NCBI RefSeq assembly: GCF_004354045.1
Contig: NZ_SMRT01000015.1
Location: forward strand, 124,001 to 188,000
Origin: Paenibacillus piri
Lineage (GTDB): Bacteria; Bacillota; Bacilli; Paenibacillales; NBRC-103111
Length of the DNA stretch: 64,000 nucleotides
Direction: 5' to 3'
The notes below the pieces were generated by a model that worked only from the letters and a program-made list of their open reading frames with translations, made no database searches and was not told the DNA's origin. The position numbers were made by a program, and so were the translations under genes. Shown here piece by piece: positions 23,078-31,946 of the stretch (within the stretch, counting starts at the first letter, position 1; every line of letters starts with the position of its first letter).

Positions 23078-23908
23078 TTAACCTTTTACCGCTCCGCCTG
23101 CAAGCCCGCCGATAATCAAATTTTGCATAAACAGATAGAGAATAGTGATCGGCAGCAGAGATAGGAAACAAGCAGCGAAGGTCATGTGCCATTGTTGAAA
23201 AAAATCGTTTTGGACAAATGAATAAATTTCTACGAATAATATTTTCCATCGGGTTGTACCCAAGATGGCCATCGGCTGAATAAACGAGTTCCAAACATTA
23301 ATACTGAAAAAAATGATGACGCTGGCCGTACAAGGCTTCAATAACGGAAATACCATATTAAAGTAAGTCCGGTACGGTCCGCAACCGTCCATAAATGCGG
23401 CTTCTTCAATCTCTTTAGGGATCGTTTTCATAAATGCCGTGTATAAAAAGACGGAGAGAGAGGTAAATTGGGCGATAAAGGTAAGCATTAATGCTAACGG
23501 AGTTCTTAATATTCCCAATATACTTAATAGCTTGACTAAAGGAATCATATAGATTTGGAACGGGATCAATACTCCGGCAATAAAAAATAAATACAGAAAT
23601 CCGTTAATTCCAGACGATCTTCTGATCAAGGCATAGGCTGTCATGGATGAAAAGATGACCAAAAAAGATACTACAATAACAGTAGTGATCAGACTGTTTT
23701 TTAAAGCTTCTAAAAAATAAGTTTCTTCAATCACTTTTATAAAGTTGTCCAAGCCCCATTTTTCGGGAAGAAAATAAGGGTTGACGAGAGCTTCCTGATA
23801 CGATTTAAACGAATTGACAACCACGATATATAAAGGAAAAACGTATATAACGGCAAGAATCAAAAAAACGAGATCGACTTGGAAAAATTTTTTTATACTA
23901 TGACCCAT
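23078..23908 (-). CDS. Carbohydrate ABC permease (MalG/CUT1 type)
   Basis: A 276-residue inner-membrane permease with six hydrophobic segments and the EAA loop EEAAFMDGCGPYRTYFNMVF (about residue 168). The C-terminus LIIGGLAGGAVKG is typical of MalG-like permeases. GTGGAG lies before the ATG. It follows the partner permease by one base, indicating coupled translation. Confidence 0.9.
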   Translation of the reverse strand: MGHSIKKFFQVDLVFLILAVIYVFPLYIVVVNSFKSYQEALVNPYFLPEKWGLDNFIKVIEETYFLEALKNSLITTVIVVSFLVIFSSMTAYALIRRSSGINGFLYLFFIAGVLIPFQIYMIPLVKLLSILGILRTPLALMLTFIAQFTSLSVFLYTAFMKTIPKEIEEAAFMDGCGPYRTYFNMVFPLLKPCTASVIIFFSINVWNSFIQPMAILGTTRWKILFVEIYSFVQNDFFQQWHMTFAACFLSLLPITILYLFMQNLIIGGLAGGAVKG

Positions 23909-23909
23909 C

Positions 23910-24812
23910 TTAATACTCCACTTCCCTTTTTCTCAGAAGTTTTACCTGAACGAAAGAGATCAGCAATATAGCCAGAAATAACACGAACGATATGGCTGTA
24001 CCGTAACCTTGCCGGGATCCGAGGAATCCTGCCCAGTATATATAGTAAGATATCGTTTCGGAAGCAAATCCCGGACCTCCCTGGGTTAAAATGAGTGCCG
24101 GCTCGAAGGTATTCAATCCCCACGCTACTGAAATAATCGCATTCACGGTGAAAGCCGGCGCGACCAAAGGAAATGTGATATGCCTGAATGCCTGAAAAGC
24201 CCCGGCGCCGTCAATATAGCTCGACTCGTACAAAGAAGATGGGATGGTTTGCAAAGCTGCCATGTAGATTACCAGATAAAAACCGATAAAGGCCCATATA
24301 TTAATTCCTGCCATCGTGAAAATGACGAGACTCGGCGAACCCAGCCAGTCGACAGCCAAAAATCCGAGCCCGATTTTTTCCAGTATGATGTTAATAACGC
24401 CTTCCCGGTAATTCAGCATGTAATTCCAAATCACGGCTACTATCACGTAACTGATGATGTATGGGAAAAAATAAAGCCCCCGTAGAACACGTTTGATTTG
24501 CGGGATTTTTGATTTTTCCAAGAATACGGCTAACAGCAATGCAACAAAATTAAAGAAAAAAACTTGTATAAAAGTGATGACTAACGTATTCCAGATTGAA
24601 TTATAAAATCTTCTATCGGTAAATACCTCTTTATAGTTTTGCAATCCCACAAAATGGATTTCCGAGCTGATTCCATTCCATGAAGTGAAGCTGTAGAGAA
24701 ACCCCAAAACGGCTGGAATAGCAAAAAATAACGAGTAAAGAACCAATGAGGTGCCATAAAAAGTAAATGAGGTTAAATGATATTTAAAGGTTGCTTTTTT
24801 TCGTGTGTTCAC
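23910..24812 (-). CDS. Carbohydrate ABC permease (MalF/CUT1 type)
   Basis: A 300-residue permease starting with GTG at 24812, fixed by GGAGG seven bases upstream; the frame continues upstream without a ribosome site. Six membrane segments are visible, and the EAA-loop region is SLYESSYIDGAGAFQAFRHI. It pairs with 23078-23908 to import the ligand of the lipoprotein at 24890. No ATPase gene is present, so a shared MsmX-type ATPase is expected. Confidence 0.88.
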   Translation of the reverse strand: MNTRKKATFKYHLTSFTFYGTSLVLYSLFFAIPAVLGFLYSFTSWNGISSEIHFVGLQNYKEVFTDRRFYNSIWNTLVITFIQVFFFNFVALLLAVFLEKSKIPQIKRVLRGLYFFPYIISYVIVAVIWNYMLNYREGVINIILEKIGLGFLAVDWLGSPSLVIFTMAGINIWAFIGFYLVIYMAALQTIPSSLYESSYIDGAGAFQAFRHITFPLVAPAFTVNAIISVAWGLNTFEPALILTQGGPGFASETISYYIYWAGFLGSRQGYGTAISFVLFLAILLISFVQVKLLRKREVEY

Positions 24813-24889
24813 CCTTATTCCTCCAAGCCATTGGAAATGGATACTGCAATCGAATGCGAGGATCCGACTGCAATATCGCAATCCTTAAC

Positions 24890-26230
24890 TTACTTCTTTT
24901 TCATTTGTTGCACGCCTTTATCCCATTGCTCATCAAATAGATTCATCAATTGATCGAGATTATCGTTGCCTGCAGCGAGCTCTTGGACGATCTTTTCCGA
25001 CATTTCTCTGGCGCCTTGAGGCCAAATGTTATCTCCTTGGGCTGCATGAGCATGAGCTACGGTTCCGTGCTTGTCCATTGCCGCCCTAATCTCTGCGACC
25101 ATTTTGGCCGCTGTCGGATTCTCCATAGCCGGTTTATAATTTTCGAAACCTTTAACGGTCGGCATCACAGCGTTAGCATTTAAAAATTGCTCGTAAATTT
25201 CTTTGGAATAGAAAAACTTCAAGAAGTCCGCGACTGCCTGCAATTTTTCACCGCTTGCATTTTTGTTGATCACCCACATGTTGTCTCTGTAAGTATTGAT
25301 TTTTCTAGTCTCAGCTTTATCTTGCGGTGGAGTCAGATACCCGATTTCAAAGCCGGCTTTCAGCTCCCCCGTATTTACTTCCGCAGCGTTATAAATTCCG
25401 CCATTGGCCATAATCGCTACTTTGCCGGAAAAAAATAACCCTTTGACCTGATCGGCAGTTGCACTTAAAGCGCCTTTCTGCCAGTATGGCATCGATTCCT
25501 TCAATTGTTCCAGAGCTCTCCTGGTAACGGGATTGTTAAACTTTACTTTTCCTTCCGTTCTTAGCTTCGGCCAGTTCGGTTCGGGACCATACGTAGCAGG
25601 CGCCCACAGGAAAGCAAAATGTCCTGCAATAAAGAATCCGCTTTTTACAGACATGCCTATCGGTTCGATGCCGATCGCCTGTATTTTTTTGCATGCCGCG
25701 ATAAATTCGTCCCAAGTTTCCGGCAGCTTTTCAATACCGGCTTTTTTGAAAATTTCTTTATTGTACCACATGCCTAACGCTCCTTGATGCTGCGGCATTG
25801 TATACAGTTTGCCGTTGATCCGGCCAAACTCCGGATCGATCAAGGTATTCTGCAGATCTTGCGGAATTTCTTGAATGACGTCGGCATCGATCAACAGTGC
25901 CGGCTGAAAAACTTTGGCTACATCCGGAAATTCGCCGGCTGCCAATTTGGTTTTGTAAAATTGCTCGGGCGAATCGGATGCCGGTATATTTTCTAAAACC
26001 AGGTTATACTTGGGATATTTTTCAGCAAATTTTTGTTCGAACATCTTCCAAAATTGTTTCGAAGGCAGGGTGTTGAACCCGTCTGTCACATGAATTTTGA
26101 TTTTTTCTTTGTCTCCTTTTCGTTCATTCGTGTTTGGTTGTCCGGTTAATCCCGAATTACCGCAACCGGCAACAAGCAAGCCTAAGCACAAGACGATCAA
26201 TAACGTAAATACGAGTGGACGTGTTTTCAT
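24890..26230 (-). CDS. Extracellular sugar-binding lipoprotein (SBP_bac_1)
   Basis: A binding protein of about 446 residues with a signal peptide and lipobox LVAGC (Cys 23). The family-1 solute-binding fold is suggested by features such as LYTMPQHQGALGMWYNKEIF and LPETWDEFIAACKKI. The start at 26230 has GGGGGAG 10 bases upstream; ATG 26236, only 4 bases from that site, is less likely. It is the first gene of the operon (binding protein, two permeases, hydrolase) and is divergent from the sensor kinase gene that most likely controls it. Confidence 0.9.
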   Translation of the reverse strand: MKTRPLVFTLLIVLCLGLLVAGCGNSGLTGQPNTNERKGDKEKIKIHVTDGFNTLPSKQFWKMFEQKFAEKYPKYNLVLENIPASDSPEQFYKTKLAAGEFPDVAKVFQPALLIDADVIQEIPQDLQNTLIDPEFGRINGKLYTMPQHQGALGMWYNKEIFKKAGIEKLPETWDEFIAACKKIQAIGIEPIGMSVKSGFFIAGHFAFLWAPATYGPEPNWPKLRTEGKVKFNNPVTRRALEQLKESMPYWQKGALSATADQVKGLFFSGKVAIMANGGIYNAAEVNTGELKAGFEIGYLTPPQDKAETRKINTYRDNMWVINKNASGEKLQAVADFLKFFYSKEIYEQFLNANAVMPTVKGFENYKPAMENPTAAKMVAEIRAAMDKHGTVAHAHAAQGDNIWPQGAREMSEKIVQELAAGNDNLDQLMNLFDEQWDKGVQQMKKK

Positions 26231-26416
26231 GTTCATTCTGCTCCCCCAAAATAAGTAGTTGGAAAAACCATCAAACTGAACAACAGATGATTGACTTCCT
26301 CCTCCATCACAGATTAGAATTGAATCTACTCTTAGATTATAAATACCGAATTGTAACTATTTCCACCGTATTTATTTGAGATATACTGGACTTATTAAAC
26401 CCGGGGGATATCGATT

Positions 26417-28189
26417 ATGTTTTCCAGATTGTACAGGAAACACTTTGAACGATTTATTTTCCGCAAATTGATATTTGCTATAGGCCTGTCTTTGCTTATG
26501 CTCTTTTCGGTACTGGGGTTTGTTACATATCACAGCTTTTATTTGCTTCTGGAGGAGAAAGAACAGGAGTTATTGGTTGCACGTACAGACAACGCAAGAG
26601 ATTTGCTCCATGAAAGTGTTGTTCAATTTAAAAGGGAGAATATTTCTCTCTATCCATCCAACCCCCAATTGATCGGGATTAATCAGTACTTCTTGCCAAA
26701 TAACGTTCCCGGTCCCGGGGAAGAAAAAAAACATATGCTCGAATCGATTTATTTTTCCGATTTGATCGAAACTATGTTAAAGCGTAATCCCGGAGCATTG
26801 GGATATGTGCTATACCGTCTGGAAGACGAGCAAATTTTTGCAGGTTCAAAAGGCGACGATCAATTTAATCCCCAAATGGATTTCCACTCGTTTTTTTCAC
26901 ATTTTCCCAAAAGCTATTCTTTTCCGTTTATAGGTTTGAAAGAAGGTATTTTTAAAGATCAAGCTTCATCGAATATTTATGTAATCAGCCCTATTATGGA
27001 TTTGGATCATATCGATAAGAATGATGTATTGGGATATTTTATGATGATTTTGGACAATGCGTCGATTTTTCATACATTCCATGAAGATCCGACCTTGGAT
27101 TATCGACTTGATTTAAAAAAACAAAATTGGACGATGCTGGACAGCTCGCTATCCGATCGGATGGACGAGCAGGAGCAAACGGGGTTTCTGGTTCATCAAG
27201 CGAAAACTCCGGATTATAACGATTACCAGTTTCAGGTCACCGGTTATAAAAATAAAAATGCGATACGCGCGCGTCTGAATACTGTTACCTTCGTCTCCAT
27301 TCTCATTTTGGGAACGGTATGGTGCATTTCACTGATTTCCATTTATTTGATTCAAAAAATAGTGGTCACCCGCATACACAAGCTTACCCGGCATTTCAAA
27401 AAAGTGCAGACGGATCCTTTTACCGGACCGGTGGAAGTAGGAGGCAAAGACGAAATTTCGGACCTTGCAGCCCGATTTAATCAAATGACAGCGGAGCTGC
27501 AAAAATATATCGACAAAGTTTACATCGCGGATATTCAAAAGCGCAACGCGGAATATTACGCTTTGAAGATGCAGATTAACCCCCATTTTTTGTACAACAC
27601 CTTGGAATCATTACGAATGTATGCGATTGCTCGCCAGCAGCCTTTTTTAAGCAATAAATTATACTCGCTCGGCCGCCTGTACCGCTGGCTTCTAAAATCG
27701 GACAACGACCTGATCCCTATTGAGGAAGAAATCACTCATACGGAGTATTATCTGGAGCTATTGATGTTAGGGAAATCGAATCCGATTGAGCTTAGGGTGG
27801 ACAGCAAATTGGATGTGGCTGAGTACAAGGTGCTTAAATTTATTTTGCAGCCCATCATTGAAAATGCGATTATTCACGGAAAACTGGAAAATGTCGAAAA
27901 TCCGTTCATTCGCCTGACCATTTACCGGCAAGACCATCTGGTCATTGAAATATATAACAACGGACTTCGCTTGTCCGAAGATGAGCAGGCGAGCTTGCAA
28001 AAAAAATTGCAGACATCCGAACATTTCCATAACGACCATCTGGGATTGAAAAATATACATGAGAGAATCAAATCTTATTTTGGTCATGATTATGGCTTGC
28101 AAGTCGAGCCGGTGTTTTCCGAAAACGGTTTTTGTGTGTCTTTGAGACTTCCGGCAGTTAAAACAAAAAGGCAGGTGCAATCAAGATGA
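26417..28189 (+). CDS. YesM-type sensor histidine kinase
   Basis: A 590-residue membrane sensor. The N-terminal membrane segment is about residues 18-40, followed by an extracellular sensing region of about 250 residues, a second membrane segment (about 293-315), HAMP, and the His_kinase domain with H390 in QINPHFLYNT. HATPase motifs follow: PIIENAIIHG and GLKNIHERI. YesM-type kinases sense external oligosaccharides or the loaded binding protein. GGGGG lies before the ATG. Its stop overlaps the start of the response-regulator gene by four bases. Confidence 0.92.
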   Translation: MFSRLYRKHFERFIFRKLIFAIGLSLLMLFSVLGFVTYHSFYLLLEEKEQELLVARTDNARDLLHESVVQFKRENISLYPSNPQLIGINQYFLPNNVPGPGEEKKHMLESIYFSDLIETMLKRNPGALGYVLYRLEDEQIFAGSKGDDQFNPQMDFHSFFSHFPKSYSFPFIGLKEGIFKDQASSNIYVISPIMDLDHIDKNDVLGYFMMILDNASIFHTFHEDPTLDYRLDLKKQNWTMLDSSLSDRMDEQEQTGFLVHQAKTPDYNDYQFQVTGYKNKNAIRARLNTVTFVSILILGTVWCISLISIYLIQKIVVTRIHKLTRHFKKVQTDPFTGPVEVGGKDEISDLAARFNQMTAELQKYIDKVYIADIQKRNAEYYALKMQINPHFLYNTLESLRMYAIARQQPFLSNKLYSLGRLYRWLLKSDNDLIPIEEEITHTEYYLELLMLGKSNPIELRVDSKLDVAEYKVLKFILQPIIENAIIHGKLENVENPFIRLTIYRQDHLVIEIYNNGLRLSEDEQASLQKKLQTSEHFHNDHLGLKNIHERIKSYFGHDYGLQVEPVFSENGFCVSLRLPAVKTKRQVQSR

Positions 28190-29778
28190 TCAAACTTCTG
28201 ATAGCAGAAGATGACGGATTAATCAGGGAAGGTTTGAAGTGCATTATTGATTGGCATGAGCTTGGCATCGAAATTGCAGCGGAGGCTCGGAATGGGTTAG
28301 AGGCATTGGATCTATTCCGCGAAACCGATCCGCATATCGTGTTAACCGATATTCGAATGCCGCACAATGACGGACTGGAGTTGATAGAAAATATTCGGGC
28401 CGGGAATTCCGGCACGAAAATCGTCGTTATCAGCGGATACGATGATTATCAGTATGTTCGTCAGGCTATGAAATATCAAGTCGAAGACTACCTGCTTAAG
28501 CCTATAGATCCGGAAGAATTAAAGGAAATCATGAAGACATGCTGCCAACAAATTGAAAACGACTTCATACGCGATCAAATGAACAGAGAATCTTTTCAAC
28601 TGTTAAAAAATAACGTATTTCTTCGCTGGGTTGAAAATCGCATCGATCCGAATCAATTGAGGGAGAAGCTTGATCTGCTTAAAATCGATTTTATGAACGC
28701 CGACTTTTACCAAGTATGCGTCATCACCTGGCATCAGCCTCAAGAGGGGACTCTTTCCGCCGAGGAAATCAATTTCCGCTCTTTTGCAATCCTAAACATT
28801 ATGGAAGAACATCTGGACAAGCTGCAAAGAGGGTATGCCTTCCTGAACAACGACAGGCATATTGTGTGCATATTGGGAGGGTACGGCGAACAAGAGCATT
28901 TGTTTGTCGAGCAAAACTACAATTTATTGAATCAGCTATGCATGCAGTATTCCTCCATGCTCAAATCACCATGGTATTGCACTCTTGGAAAATTGCGCAC
29001 ACAAATTCATCATGTTCATTTCTCTTATCAAGATGCATTGTCTTTACAAGATTATATGAATTACTCGGACTTTGCTGTATGCCTGGACGAACAACATATG
29101 CAGCTCGTTTATCCTTTCCCTGAAGAGGAGTTTCCCAGCTTATCATGCCGTGATTCTATTCTTCATGCCGTTCTGGCTGGAAACAGAGAAATTTGGAACG
29201 ACTTCATCGAACGGGATTTTCGTTGGGTTCAAACGCAACCGAAGCCGTTGGCAGCCGGCAAATATATCGCTATGGAATGGTTAGTCTGGATAAAGCAAAA
29301 TGTCAGAAACGGGAAAATACCGGATATGAAACCGTTTATGAAAGTACGGCATGTTGCAGATATCGTAAACTGCGGCTCCGCTCAAGAGCTGAAAGGGATC
29401 ATTTATAATGTATTAATCCAGGCGGAAGAAATCTGCCAAGGACAACTGAAGAGCCCTAAAATGACAATCATCGATCAAATCAAACAATATGTTTTGGAGC
29501 ATTATGATCAACAGCTATCCGTACAGATATTAGCCGACGAATTTCATTTGAATAACATCTATCTTGGACGGTTGTTTAAGGAGCAAACCGGGGAATATTT
29601 TAGTGATTACCTCAATAAGATTCGAATCAACAAGGCAAAAGAGTTATTGGAGACTACGTATTTGAAAGCCGCAGATATCGCCGTCCGTGTCGGTTTTTTG
29701 GATCCGAATTATTTTTACAGGAAATTCAAGCAAATTACAGGAGTATCGCCAATAGTATACAGAAATATGAACAAATAG
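28186..29778 (+). CDS. YesN-type response regulator, AraC family
   Basis: A 530-residue regulator with a receiver domain (D9-D10 acidic pair, phosphorylation at D55 in VLTDIRMP, K in LLKPID), a long linker, and a C-terminal AraC HTH (about 430-530: LADEFHLNNIYLGRLFKEQTG, then AADIAVRVGFLDPNYFYRKF). It is coupled to the kinase gene by an ATGA overlap. The divergent ABC operon at 26230 is the expected target. Confidence 0.92.
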   Translation: MIKLLIAEDDGLIREGLKCIIDWHELGIEIAAEARNGLEALDLFRETDPHIVLTDIRMPHNDGLELIENIRAGNSGTKIVVISGYDDYQYVRQAMKYQVEDYLLKPIDPEELKEIMKTCCQQIENDFIRDQMNRESFQLLKNNVFLRWVENRIDPNQLREKLDLLKIDFMNADFYQVCVITWHQPQEGTLSAEEINFRSFAILNIMEEHLDKLQRGYAFLNNDRHIVCILGGYGEQEHLFVEQNYNLLNQLCMQYSSMLKSPWYCTLGKLRTQIHHVHFSYQDALSLQDYMNYSDFAVCLDEQHMQLVYPFPEEEFPSLSCRDSILHAVLAGNREIWNDFIERDFRWVQTQPKPLAAGKYIAMEWLVWIKQNVRNGKIPDMKPFMKVRHVADIVNCGSAQELKGIIYNVLIQAEEICQGQLKSPKMTIIDQIKQYVLEHYDQQLSVQILADEFHLNNIYLGRLFKEQTGEYFSDYLNKIRINKAKELLETTYLKAADIAVRVGFLDPNYFYRKFKQITGVSPIVYRNMNK

Positions 29779-29892
29779 CGAACGTCTACAATGTCCTTTC
29801 CCGGGCTCGAATTAAAGTTCTGAAGCCCCTCAAGCTTCTCCACTGGAATTATGACAACTTTAAACGTCTTTGATCCGTAATAGCAACTCTTT

Positions 29893-30014
29893 GAGACTGT
29901 CGATTAAAAGAAGGGAACAGGCTTTGGAGATGACTTCGAAGCTCAAACACGTTTTATTAAAAAACTCGCCCTTAAGCCATTCTCCAAGCCTTTATCCCTA
30001 TTAATCGACAGTCT
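29893..30014. mobile_element. 122-bp MITE-like element with 6-bp flanking direct repeat
   Basis: The ends GAGACTGTCGATTAA and TTAATCGACAGTCT are inverted, with imperfect pairing continuing for about 35 bases inward (GGGA, AGGCTT, GGAGA). Directly outside both ends stands CTCTTT (29887-29892 and 30015-30020), as expected for a target duplication. No coding capacity. The architecture is that of a miniature inverted-repeat element. Confidence 0.6.
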
Positions 30015-30026
30015 CTCTTTCAACAT

Positions 30027-30075
30027 TAAAATACATCGAATCGATATATACTGTATATCGATTCGATGTATTTTA
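30027..30075. terminator. 22-bp perfect palindrome, possible bidirectional terminator
   Basis: The arms 30027-30048 and 30054-30075 are perfectly complementary with a 5-base loop TACTG. Outer AAAA and TTTT ends give it the form of a two-way terminator between convergent genes, although the stem has few GC pairs. A protein binding site is the alternative. Confidence 0.45.
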
Positions 30076-30178
30076 CAATAAAACCATCAGGATGCTGATT
30101 CCGGCCAAAAAAGATGACCAAGTACTGGAGAGCTTCGTTCTTGCGAAACAGATGAGGCCAGATGAATGTCCCATTATT

Positions 30179-31654
30179 TCATGAGCGATAGGATGCGCGG
30201 TCGCGGACGCGCATAAATAATGCGGCCCATGCCGCAGCGAACAAAAGCAGCAGTGCGGCGCATGCTCCATACAGCCCGACGAGCCCGATCCTATCGAGCA
30301 GCGCGAAGCCGAGCAGCGGGCCGATCGCGGCTCCGACATCGACGACCGTCGTGTAGGTCGTCATGTAAGCGACGCGCGATGGGCCTGTCGCTTCATCGGC
30401 CGCCAGCGCGTCGGAGAGCGTGACGATTGCGGTGTTCGCCAGCTGCGCGAGCAGCAGCAGCGCGAGCCAAGCCGCAAACGGCAGCTTCAGCGGCAGCAGC
30501 GCCAGAGCCGCGGCCGCGACGACGAGCGAGGCGGCGTAAAGCGGCTTCCGGCCGAGCGGGCCGTCGGACCATGCGCCGATCCGCGGCGACAAATATGGCG
30601 ACCAGGCCCAGCGCACGGCCTGGACGATGCCGGCGGCAGAGGCGGCGCCGAGCGTGACGCCGAGCAGCGTTATCGTGCCGTTCGGCCCCGGCAGATGAGC
30701 CTCGATGACGGCGCTCAGCGTGGCAAGATAGGCGCCGTAGAACACGATCGCCATGCCGGTACCCGAGGCCAGTACGAGCCATGCGGAAGGGCGCATGGCC
30801 ATCAAGCCTTCCGTCCAGCTCCGGCTTCGGCTGCCTTTGCCTTGGTTGTATTGGACGGGAGCGGCGGCTGCGGACGCGGCGTTACGGCTTCCGCCGTCAG
30901 CTTTCATGGCGGAGACGGCGTCCTGGCTTCCCGCATTTGGAGCGGGAACGTCCGGGGCACCTGCTCCGGCAGCTCCGCGTTGGTCTTCACGGCCGCCGGT
31001 ACCGCTTGGTCCGGGTCCGGCTGAAGACCCTTGTACAGAGGCGCCAGGGTCGCGGTTACCGGTTGCGCCGGGAACGTATTTCCAGGCATATGGAATGCCG
31101 GCAATACTGACGGCGCCGAGCAGCAGCGCGACCGGGCGGGCGCCGATCGCGTCCGCGAGCAAGCCGCCGGCGAGCATGCCGATCAGGCTGCCGAAGGCGA
31201 TGATGCCGTTGTAGCTGCCGAGCAGCTTCCCGCGGTTATGGCCGGTCGAGGTTTCCAGCACCGTCAAATATCCGCCGATGCGCAGCAGCGACCAGGCGGC
31301 CCCCCACAGGGCTCTCGCCACCAGCAGCGCCGCAAAGCCGGATAAGCAGCCGTAGCCGATCGTGGTCAGACAGGCCAGCACAACGGCCAGCATAACGCCG
31401 GCGCGCTTGCTTATCCGGCTGTACAGCCAGCCCATCAGCGGATTGAGCGGCAGCCTGACGAAGCGGTTAATGGACAACAGAAATCCGACCTGCCACAGCG
31501 AGTCCAGACCGAATTGCCGCCAATATAAAGGAAGCACGATATAGTACATGGAGTCGCCGAGCAGACAAATAGCCGTTACCCAAGCCAATATGCGGACCTG
31601 CTTGCCTCCGTCCGATGGGGATAAGCCGGGTTCGGTAGTTGAGGTTGTGGCCAT
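30179..31654 (-). CDS. MFS transporter with long low-complexity central loop
   Basis: A 491-residue major facilitator, with six hydrophobic segments before and six after a central cytoplasmic loop. The loop, about 90 residues between segments 6 and 7, is rich in Gly, Ala, Ser and Pro (GASVQGSSAGPGPSGTGGRE and onward), much longer than usual. AAGGAGG precedes ATG 31654; 28 upstream in-frame codons lack a ribosome site. It is divergent from an SgrR-like regulator, an arrangement like SgrR next to the sugar exporter SetA of E. coli, so sugar or drug efflux is plausible. Confidence 0.85.
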   Translation of the reverse strand: MATTSTTEPGLSPSDGGKQVRILAWVTAICLLGDSMYYIVLPLYWRQFGLDSLWQVGFLLSINRFVRLPLNPLMGWLYSRISKRAGVMLAVVLACLTTIGYGCLSGFAALLVARALWGAAWSLLRIGGYLTVLETSTGHNRGKLLGSYNGIIAFGSLIGMLAGGLLADAIGARPVALLLGAVSIAGIPYAWKYVPGATGNRDPGASVQGSSAGPGPSGTGGREDQRGAAGAGAPDVPAPNAGSQDAVSAMKADGGSRNAASAAAAPVQYNQGKGSRSRSWTEGLMAMRPSAWLVLASGTGMAIVFYGAYLATLSAVIEAHLPGPNGTITLLGVTLGAASAAGIVQAVRWAWSPYLSPRIGAWSDGPLGRKPLYAASLVVAAAALALLPLKLPFAAWLALLLLAQLANTAIVTLSDALAADEATGPSRVAYMTTYTTVVDVGAAIGPLLGFALLDRIGLVGLYGACAALLLLFAAAWAALFMRVRDRASYRS

Positions 31655-31946
31655 AAGCTGCAGCCTCCTTGGCGGATTTGTCATTTTCATTTTATTGTAG
31701 CTGGAAAAAGGGGAATAAAAAGTGTAATCTGAAAACATACATTTTCCCCTTTTGGCCTGGGCCGTTTGGGCGGCTCGTCCAAACGGTCCAGGCTCCCGTC
31801 AGGCGGCGCGGCCCCGCACCGCGGCGCCTTTTGGATGGAGCCGCTCGAACATGACAGTTTGCCTGCCGGACAACCTGACATTCGTTGGCAGCACGCCCTG
31901 ATTGCACGCTAACAGCCCAATTCCAGACAGAAAGGAGCATCCATCC

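Larger units (their letters stand above)
29779..30178. other. Gene-free interval between convergent genes
   Basis: The 400 bases hold a 122-bp inverted-repeat element (29893-30014) and a separate 22-bp perfect palindrome (30027-30075). I see no gene in it. Confidence 0.6.

Noticed and set aside
30027..30075. Considered whether the palindrome is a dif/Xer site
   Set aside because: It is much longer and more symmetric than a dif site and lacks the usual central hexamer arrangement.
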